Source: Mesostigma viride
Taxonomy: Eukaryota > Streptophyta > Mesostigmatophyceae > Mesostigmatales > Mesostigmataceae
Length of the DNA: 64,000 nucleotides
Assembly: GCA_009746045.1 (NCBI GenBank)
Contig: RPFO01000076.1
Location: 2,676,420 to 2,740,419, forward strand
Direction: 5' to 3'
The notes below the pieces were generated by a model that did not search any database, was not told the DNA's origin, and saw only the letters and a program-made list of their open reading frames with translations. This document shows, one piece after another, positions 56,377 to 64,000 of this stretch. The translations under genes were made by a program, and so were the position numbers. Every line of letters starts with the position of its first letter. The stretch's first letter is position 1.

Positions 56377-56667
56377 ATTAACAAGAAATTGGGGTCTCGC
56401 TGCGGGTAGACGACGCCCTAGTTTCGGCTCGTATTATATCTTTAGAGTGGGGCTTCAGTAGGGTGTAAAAAGGTGGCCGCATATATTGTATATATTTTTG
56501 AGATCTTTCTGTGGTCAAGTTTAAGGGTAGTTGATAATTTTTTGCGGCCTTCAATTAACAGTTATTTTTTACTGCAACATAATTTTATGCTGTATATTTA
56601 AATAATGATAAGGATTTCGATATTTTTTTGCACAATCTATTCGACATTTGTTTCTGCATGTCGAGAA
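56377..56667. other. 3' flank of the transposase-like gene
   Basis: AT-rich DNA with one decayed palindrome at 56391-56418 just after the stop codon. No gene is seen. Confidence 0.4.
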
Positions 56668-56880
56668 TTTATTGCTCCACCCCCACAAAAAAAATCGTTC
56701 CGGAACTGTTCGAAGCGAATAGCACTGACAGGATTCGAACCCGGGTCCACATTAATGTTCGGAGTGAGGTAGGCCAGCCATCATGTTCCGCACTGAAATC
56801 TGGCTCGGGTCCGATCCCTTCCATTGCTCTTCGCTTCGAACAGCTCCGGAACAAGTTAGGTTTGGGGTTGGAGCAATAAA
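56668..56880. mobile_element. 213-bp MITE with long terminal inverted repeats
   Basis: TTTATTGCTCCA at 56668-56679 is inverted exactly at 56869-56880. Further in, GTTCCGGAACTGTTCGAAGC is mirrored by GCTTCGAACAGCTCCGGAAC, with ACCCCC/GGGGTT between. The core carries GGATTCGAACCC at 56731-56742, a tRNA B box on the minus strand, with a possible A box near 56767-56779. No coding capacity. Confidence 0.8.
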
Positions 56881-57201
56881 TACTTATTTGCCGGGCGCAG
56901 TTGTCATTCCGCCTAGTACAATTGCGTCACTAGTACAATTTTTGTCTGGGTACGGTACGAACCAATAACGCAATATTTAGTATCTAATCGCCGCTGCTCT
57001 TGCTGAATTTTATCCGGAAGCTGAAAAAGGTGTCCGGTGAAGCGAATACTAGTGACTGGTGGTCGTGCCCTTCCATTACTCCTTATCGACAAATTTTGGG
57101 TTCTACCTGCAGTTATAACCCTTGCGCGTCTGGCTGTCGGGGTCACCAATTTCCTGTCGATTGCAAGCAGCCAACCTTGCCGAAATTTAACACTGTCACA
57201 A

Positions 57202-57639
57202 ATGGAGCAGAGCAATATTTTCGGTTCTCAGCATACCTATGTGATGGTCGACAAAAATGAGCACGCTGCAAACATCAGAATTGATGTAGAGTTGCTCGGA
57301 CCTTCTGCACAGTGGGGTGCAGGTGTCATTGCGTTCGGCAATGGCATGATCGATCTGGTGCCACCCGATTCAGATTTGAACCCTGCTTACCAATGCGTGC
57401 CTGACAATCAGGCGAGAGTGGTGGTGGAGAGCACGGAAATTCCGGGCTCTCCCAATGTATCAATGATGCGCCTGAGGGCCGAGGCCCAGCAGGAGTTCCT
57501 GGCTGCTGCGGAGAACGGCGGGGCCAAGTGGAACACCAAAATGTATACAGGCGAGCCTCCCAACTACAGGGGAGACCAGTACCAGGGAGTGTACTCCTTC
57601 GGCGATTTTGACATCGACGGATGGGGCACCTTTTTCTAG
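57202..57639 (+). CDS. hypothetical protein, 146 residues, possibly a last exon
   Basis: The ATG at 57202 begins MEQSNIFGSQHTYVMVDKNE. The open frame extends upstream to 57037, but that part overlaps a decayed palindrome at 57098 and reads poorly. The body (ELLGPSAQWGAGVIAFGNGM, PGSPNVSMMRLRAEAQQEFL) looks like real protein, and it ends in a Gly/Asp/aromatic-rich tail, GVYSFGDFDIDGWGTFF. Upstream exons may exist in the preceding 300 bases. No family is recognised. Confidence 0.4.
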   Translation: MEQSNIFGSQHTYVMVDKNEHAANIRIDVELLGPSAQWGAGVIAFGNGMIDLVPPDSDLNPAYQCVPDNQARVVVESTEIPGSPNVSMMRLRAEAQQEFLAAAENGGAKWNTKMYTGEPPNYRGDQYQGVYSFGDFDIDGWGTFF

Positions 57640-59286
57640 GCGCAATGCCTAAGTTGTCAAATACTCCGACAATGTCAAAATTGCGAATGATAAAATTACG
57701 GACATGTGCACATATATGTACTGATTCAATAAAAAATTTCGGCAATTTTGTTCCCGGCATTGATAATCAAAAGCTGCTAGCAAGCCAAGGACTTCAAAAG
57801 TGGCAATAGATCGATGTAGGTCGTCGATAAACTTGTCTAGTCGTCATATTTCGGTCGCAAAATTCGTGCGTGGCCTGCAGGCATCGGACAAAGTGCACGC
57901 AACAGCAGGAGTCGGTTGAGTTCGAAGCACGGCAGACACAAAATTTCGGCGCAAAGTCCGTCGGGCGAAAAATTCGCTCGGCTGCCAAATTTTCGGCAAG
58001 AATTTCGGCGCAATGTCCGGTTTTCGGACGATTGAAATTAGCGTTTTTTTCTTGCAAAAATCTACCCCATTCCGCGTGGGACCACCCTTGCATTGCAACT
58101 AACACATGAATGCAGCCAAATCAAGTTACAGAACAACGTTGTGCTAACATGCAACGCTTTGTGAGCGAATTCAGGGTGCATGTAACACGTAAACCATACA
58201 GTATATACTGTCTGAGAACACCCTGAACGACTGCAGGCCATAGGACCATGGTTTATAACTAACACATGAGTAAAACTGCTCTTACGCATGTGTGTTTTAG
58301 CTGCAGCGGACGACGAAGATAGAGACGTAAAAAATTGTATGACGTAAACCAACTATGTGTGACAGTTATGTGCACAGAGAGCGTCCCCTCTTTTTAGGCA
58401 TAGCTTACTGACTCAAAACACCACGACAGCGTTGCCAGTTACACTCATGATCTAGGGCACTCCGGCACGTACCTGATACTTACGTCGCCTCATTCCAGAT
58501 GGTTGCAAAAAAGTCGCTGAAATCCGCAGCGAGGTCAGCTTTCCGAGAGCTGAGCGCACCAAAGCTGGCCAACCGGTTCGATAATGATATAAACCAGTGA
58601 CGCTTGTGCTGCGTTCTAGGTCCAAGAAATACCGAAAGTGAAGACCTATAAGGTGCGCTCGCTGCCCAGCCTGAACGTCCCTAAAACATGGTCGACAATG
58701 GAAATCGGGCAAGAATATCACGGCCCAGGCGCTCCCATGTCAAATACTCCGTTTGTAAACTCCAGACTATAATCAAAATCGTCCACAAAAATTTCCTGGC
58801 TTGATTCGCACCACCATTCTAATACACTAACATGTTTGTGCCAAAATCGACCCTCCGCGAGCAGGCGATCTGCGACCCATTTGTGTTGTGCCGCTGTGCT
58901 ACAGCGCTACACATAAAAACTTGCGCAGAAAATTTCACAGCCTTTAATCATAACTAACGACCTTTCGTTTTTGCTACTGGGCGCCCGAAACGATAAACGC
59001 ACGTGAAAACGCCGGCCACGATTGTCAGGTCGCCATATCCACCTCAGATCATTCCCGCACCCACTTTTTCGCTCCAAAATCGGTTATATTTTTGGTCGAG
59101 GTACCTACTTTCCCGCCATTATACCCGGTACCCGGGTACGGAATCCGGGTACCATGTGCCGGTACCACGGGTCGGGTACATCATGCCGGGTACGGTCCAC
59201 ATGGGGTACGGTCCATATAGTGACCCCCCCCCCCCGGTACCTCGGTTATAGTGACCTCTAGGACAATTTAGGACAAAGTCCTAAAT
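57640..59286. other. gene-free stretch; GGTACC-rich palindromic tract near its end
   Basis: Most of this stretch shows no gene. From 59083 to 59240 the sequence is built from GGGTAC, GGTACC and TACCCGGTACCCGGGTAC pieces, many self-complementary, then a C-run at about 59223-59235. A GTCCTAAATTTAGGAC palindrome lies at 59278-59293, the same 16-mer as at 31422. Confidence 0.5.
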
Positions 59287-60750
59287 TTAGGACCGTGAGT
59301 GGATTAATAACAGGAAAGGGCATGATCGGTTAATCGAGACGGCGAGACAAGTCTGAGCAGGAGCCCCTAACATGGGCTCATACTTCTTCAGCACAGCAGG
59401 GTATGCTAAAGTGACCACAGCCTTCCTCAGAGGATCACCACGCCATCCATCCTTGTGTCGCGCCATCAGATCCTGATAGGCCCAGTAAAGCTTGAGCCAA
59501 CCCATCAGGTGATGAGATTCCACAGTCTGGTGTGGAATCAACATTCGGTAGGGAGTACTGATCTCTCTCGCATCCCGAGCAGGAGGGAAAGGTGCGTAAG
59601 GAAGGGGGACAAGAGAAGATCCGGCACTCAAGGGCCAGCACTCAGCACTATTCCTCAGCACCAGAGTCACATCAAACTCTCTATTGGCTTCCACAAGCCC
59701 CACCAGAAGGTTCCACAGCGTCATTGGCTTCTGGATGCAACCAGAAACAGGAGCTGCAGAGTCCACCACCAGTTGCTGGAGAGCTATCTCTAGTGCAGGA
59801 GGTAGCTCAGCATACAAGTCTTCACCCTCATTAGCCTCCATGTCCAAGCTCTCTAAGGGCCACTGTTTCGAAGCCCCGTGTTGATGCAACCACGCAGCGG
59901 GGTGAAGATGGTCCACATTACACTTGGCAGTGAGCAGTCCATCTACCTCCACCTCCCTGTCCGTCTCATCCTCATCATCATCCTCCTCATCCCCCTCCTA
60001 GCTCATCCTCGTTCCTAGCATGATTCTGGTCCCCATCCCCCTCTCCATCCTCCTCTCCCAACTCATCCTCATCACTCTCACTAACCACCTGGGCCAGGGC
60101 ACTCAGTGCCATCCTCACTCTCACTGCCGGATTCCTCCTCAATGGGAATCTTCCTAGAGGGACCACCGGGGTCAGGCTCCTCAGACAGGGAGCATGGCAC
60201 GTAAGAATCCAGAGAGTGAGGAGAGCCACCAGACGGCTCCTGGGCAGGGACCTGGCCAGACACAGGGTGAACAGGCACATCCTGGGGAAGAGAGGGCTCT
60301 GGTGCCGGCTGCACAAGCTGAGTAGGGGTAGTCCCTGTGGCCATAGGAGGGGAAGCAACAGACTGGAGATAGCCAACCGCGTTCTGCAGCAGAGCCATGT
60401 TCTCTTGCTTGTAGATCCCTGAACTTCAGCTCGAACGTTTTCTCCAGCTGGTGAACATCGCGCTGATAACCATCCACCATGGTAGAGAGAGAGTGGAGGA
60501 GAGAGGAACTAGTCTGACCTGTCTTCTTCACCGATTCTGCTACTAGAGATTTCAGCTCTACCAGCTCTTTGAAGACAGCGTCCACCTTAACATCGGTCGC
60601 CTCCTGGCAAGCCACCACCGCCTTCTTGAGATGGCTCATGTCTTCCTGCACCTCATGGAGCTGCCTCTGAGTTCTCAAGATCTGGTTGCCCGCCTCTTCC
60701 ACCGAGATCTGGAGAACTCGCATCTCCGAAATGCCAGGGAAAGTGGTCAT
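59287..60750 (-). pseudogene. extra ORF 3' of pol in the chromovirus, coiled-coil protein
   Basis: The ATG at 60750 begins MTTFPGISEMRVLQISVEEA. A long coiled coil follows (RTQRQLHEVQEDMSHLKKAV). The sense then passes through frame changes near 60410 and about 60050-60000 into a Pro/Ser/Glu-rich acidic linker with Asp/Glu runs, and a C-terminal globular part (RNSAECWPLSAGS, HHLMGWLKLYWAYQDLMARH). It ends at 59287. About 480 residues. It lies on the same strand just after the chromodomain stop, so it belongs to or was captured by the element. No signal peptide or membrane segment suggests an envelope protein. Gag-like identity is possible, since the C-terminal part has a capsid-like helical look, but no zinc knuckle is seen. 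Confidence 0.5.
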
Positions 60751-60816
60751 TGTGGGTCTGCACGTGTTGTGATGGCATGCAGCATGACACACTCAAGACA
60801 TGTGGCTAGTTGTGAT

Positions 60817-63800
60817 CTATGATGAAGTGCCCAACAACTCGGACACATAATCCAAATAATCCTTAGGTAGATTAACACCATGCTTTTTACAGTACTCCAG
60901 GACCAAGTCAGCACAGTTTGTCAGATCACTCAACCACATCCAGTTGGCTGTGCTCGGATTCTCTCCTTTCCAGTGAACTTTAAACTGTAATTGCTTTGTC
61001 CGACCTCTACCCTTTGACCTGTGAGCCAAGAGTTGTTCCACTTCATAGATCCTCTCCCCCTCTGGATCTAACTCATAATAGGGTAGGGGTGCTGAGATTC
61101 TGCCCTGAAGCTCGTTCTTCTTGTACAGCTTGACCTGGCTCAGGCGAAAAATATTACTCTTCAGTTTCCAGTGACTGGGGAGCTTGACAGAAAGAGTAGT
61201 ACCACCATGGAATGTGTCCAGAACCACGAAAGGTCCCAGCCACAGAGGCTGCATTTTCCTGCACTGTTCTTTGTCAGAAAGAACTCTGTTAGCCTCAAGC
61301 AAAACCAGGTCACCGGGAAAGACGTGGGGGTGTGCAGCAGTCAGATCTTGCCAGGCCTTCTTAAGATACTTCTGCTGAGACAGCAACATCTGATGAGCCA
61401 CCATAGAGTGAGTCTGGTGGAAGGAATCTATCAAAGTGGAGATGGATGCCAAACGTTCCTTCAGATGAGGGGCAGCGTCGTAGTCAGGTAAGGCAAGATC
61501 AAAGGGAGTCAGAGGACAGTGACCATGTAGTTAATTACAAATGGAGACATCTGCAGCGGAGAGAGTGGAGCATTGTTGATAGCGAACTCCACAAAAGGCA
61601 GCTTCTTGTCCCAGTCTGCGTTGAAATGGTCACAATAATGCCTCTGACAGTCTCGGACTACCCTGTTAAGACGTTCCACTGCGCCCGTAGAGGCGCAACG
61701 GTAGGCCACTCCATAGGCCATTTTGGTGTCCAGAATCTGCATGAACTCTTTCCAAAACTGGGCAACCCACAGAGGGTCTTGGTCAGTGATGATGACTCTA
61801 GGCATGCCATGGAGTCGATAAATCTCTTTCATAAAGAGACCCACACACTGAGCAGATGTCAGTTTGGAATTGCAGGGGATCAAGTGACACATACGGCTGA
61901 GTCGGTCCATGACAACAAGGATCCTGTCATTCCCGGCATCAGAAAGAGGCAGACCACAAATAAAATCCATAGTGATGGAAATCCAGGGTCTGAGGGGAAT
62001 AGAGGCATAGCCATAGGGAACTCAGGCTTAGCGTGGTTTCTAGCCTTCATTCGCTGACAGGAGTCACAACTCTGCACATATGATTGAATGTCATGGAGGA
62101 GACCAGGCCACCAGAATCTCTTCTGGACCTGCACTCGGAGCTTTTCCACACCAGGGTGAGCACAAGTGATGTCATCATGAAAGCAATGCAACACCGTGGG
62201 TGCAGCAAGTTTAGTAGGCACATAGATTTTGCGAGTTACGTTGCCAAACTTGTCCTGAGTATGAACATATAGAATACCATCCTGGTACTCTACAGGTCGG
62301 TTTCCAAATTCACCCTGCTGGATGGCTTGGGTGTCCAGCTCCTCAGTTTTGGTAAAGTCCCTAAGAACATTCATCAGAGAGATAGACAAGGGATTAGGCA
62401 GAACCAAGGGGGTGTCTGGACCCACTGGAGACAGAGGAAGGGGAGTGTCCTTCTCTATATCTCCGGTAACCCACCTAGATGGAACTGTGCTCTTGTCTAT
62501 CACGTCATCAGAAATATCCTTGTGCGTGGCAGCACATCCTACGGTCCTAAAGAATTCTTCTAAATAATCTGGTCGTCTAGAAAGAGCATCTGGCACCACG
62601 TTCTCTGTCCCCTTGACATAGGTGACTTCAAAGGGTGAGAACTGCCCTAGGAACTCTAACCAACCCATCATCCTCTTGCTGAGCTTAGTCTGACTCAACA
62701 CATGAATGAGAGGCTTATGATCAGTCATAAGGGTAATAGTAGAGGTTTCACCCTTGTCATTCCTAGCGGTACTCTCTAGTACTGTCAGAGAACTGAGCAC
62801 CTAAGAGAAGGTGCCTCCAGTGGTGACAGGCCCACACTAATCCCAACAGTTCCTGCTCATGAACAGGGTAGTTTCTTTCTGCAGGGATCATGGTTCTAGA
62901 GGTATATTCTACAGGCTGAGGACCATTGCCATGATCCTGAGTCAAAACTGCTCCTATGCAGGCGCCTTGTGAGGAGGCGTCAGACCTGACCTGGTAAGGA
63001 AGGGAGGGATCGGGGCCAACCAAGACAGGTGCAGAAATAAGTTTCTGCTTGAGAGTGTCAAATGCAGTCTGACACTACTCAGACCAGGTAAATTGAGAGT
63101 CTTTCTTGAGAAGGGCTACCAAAGGTAACATGATAGACGCCATCTGAGGGATAAAACGTCTATACCAGCCCACTAGTCCAAGAAAAGATTTCACCTCACT
63201 GACAGTCTTGGGCACAGGCCACTGAGCAATAGAGGCCACCTTAGAAGGGTCAGGAGAGAGACCATTGGCTCAGGCTAGCACATAGCCCAGGAACTGAACT
63301 TGATGTCCCCACTCTACCTTAGACCTCTTTACAGACAGGTGCCTTGCTTGCAAGACCTTCAAGGCCTCCTCCACATCCTCCAGATGATCTTCAAACGTCT
63401 GTGAGAAGATCAAGATGTCATCCAAATAAACCACACAGCAAGTCCTGTGCAGTTTTCTGGACTTGTCAAACTGAAAGGGAAAGTCATTAAAAGCAGGATT
63501 CTTCAAATCTGGAGAAATCTGCGGCAGACCATTCCCCGTCATATGACCAAACAAACTGTTCACGTACATCTGCATGGTGGCAGGTGAGTTACTAGCACCC
63601 ATTGGCATCACTGTCCATTGATATTGACCCCATGGAGTAGTAAATGCTGTTTTATGGATGTCTTCTGGTGCTATCATGATCTGCCAGAAAGCATATCGTA
63701 GATCATAAAATACTTAGCACCGGCTGTACGCTCTAGTAACTCATCTATTCTAGGAAGTGGGTATTTAGACTTGACAGTTATCTTGTTGAGACCTCTCAAG

Positions 63801-64000
63801 TCTATACACAACCTCCAGCCACCATCATGTTTAGGAACTAGTGAACACCCATAACTAAAGGGGCTATTGGCTGGTAGGATGAGGCCAGCCTCTAGAAGAC
63901 CGATGAGAATAATCTTTAGTTCTGCCATTTCCGCAGGACCCATTCTATATACATGGGAGAGAATGGAGGCTTGCTGCCAGGTTCTAACTGGATCCTATGA
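60817..64000 (-). pseudogene. pol: Pol of Ty3/gypsy chromovirus, frameshifted, runs off the window
   Basis: In coding order on the minus strand, starting from 64000: reverse transcriptase (63943-63270) with LCIDLRGLNKITVKSKYPLP, PMGASNSPATMQ and VYLDDILIFSQ. RNase H follows with RSDASSQGACIGAVLTQ, NYPVHEQELLGLVWACHHW and TDHKPLIHVL. The integrase HHCC finger is HCFHDDITCAHPG...CDSCQRMKA. The integrase core has MDFICGLPLSD, ITDQDPLWVAQFW and STGAVERLNR. The integrase C-terminus (LWLGPFVVLDTFHGG) is followed by a chromodomain (YEVEQLLAHRSKGRG, FKVHWKGENPSTANWMWL) ending at 60817. RT-RH-INT-chromodomain order defines a chromovirus. In-frame stops near 63268 and 63076 and frame changes near 63690, 62800 and 61515 show decay. 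The RT has about 28 extra residues before YLDD. Confidence 0.88.

Larger units (their letters stand above)
37651..57122. repeat. dispersed 22-24 bp palindrome family centred on CTGCAG
   Basis: The consensus is GGGTCTCGCTG joined to its own reverse complement. Copies near 37651, 37721, 39077, 39721, 40175, 41514, 42901, 42968, 43077, 43186, 43293, 43342, 49580 (half), 49993, 52379, 52432, 52521, 52614, 54271, 55221, 55306, 55385, 55464, 55536, 56391 and 57098. Variants exchange CGC for AGC, CTC or ACC on either arm, often while keeping pairing. Most lie in introns or just outside genes; none interrupts an exon I could define. Confidence 0.85.
59287..64000 (-). mobile_element. Ty3/gypsy chromovirus, partial, decayed
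   Basis: It comprises the pol remnant and the 3' ORF. No LTR was recognised on the left side; the 3' boundary is unknown and the 5' half (gag, protease, 5' LTR) is outside the window. Confidence 0.8.

Overview
The window looks like nuclear DNA of a eukaryote, probably an alga or another protist. Spliced genes, LTR and non-LTR retrotransposons, MITE-like elements and kilobase-scale satellites sit beside a GC-rich, dense, intron-free gene block whose protein types recall large DNA viruses. No rRNA, canonical tRNA, CRISPR array or bacterial-style operon was recognised, and I could not fix the species.

Layout. 1-7494: a Ty1/copia-type retrotransposon on the minus strand, with one LTR cut by the window start and the other LTR matching it over about 270 bases, so a young insertion. 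It has an extra ORF before gag, a gag and pol joined in frame by a single TGA, and a protease-like domain that lies after the integrase. It interrupts a gene at 7494. 7488-21435: the virus-like block, with about a dozen compact genes in divergent and convergent pairs: an OTU-type protease, a very large coiled-coil protein ending in a degenerate OTU-like domain, a CxHGR-repeat cysteine-rich protein, a small Cys/His protein, a MYND-like protein and a zinc-finger protein. 21572-22386: an 815-base fold-back. 22720-23465: a 29-bp minisatellite. 23641-25550: a divergent RING/MYND gene pair sharing a CCAAT-rich promoter. 25551-34332: gene-poor DNA with twin hairpins, a 1.7-kb element with TTAA ends (piggyBac-like, non-autonomous) and a 5'-truncated non-LTR retrotransposon with a 13-bp target duplication.

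34333-42824: one large multi-exon minus-strand gene of unknown function. 43376-47650: two related GT/AC-rich satellites in opposite orientation. 47651-52236: dispersed repeats, a tRNA-like SINE candidate and two tandem copies of an unknown element. 52653-56376: a spliced plus-strand gene with a DDE-transposase-like core. 56668-56880: a short MITE. 57202-57639: a small gene. 59287-64000: a decayed Ty3/gypsy chromovirus with an additional ORF after the chromodomain, running off the window.

Two themes cross the region. First, a 22-24 bp palindrome centred on CTGCAG occurs about 26 times between 37.6 and 57.1 kb and nowhere else that I noticed. It sits mainly in introns and just outside the exons of two unrelated genes. 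Second, almost every long gene is broken by single-base frameshifts, often in homopolymers, including in the young copia element. Some of these are probably residual assembly indels rather than true pseudogenisation, so 'broken' calls should be read with care.
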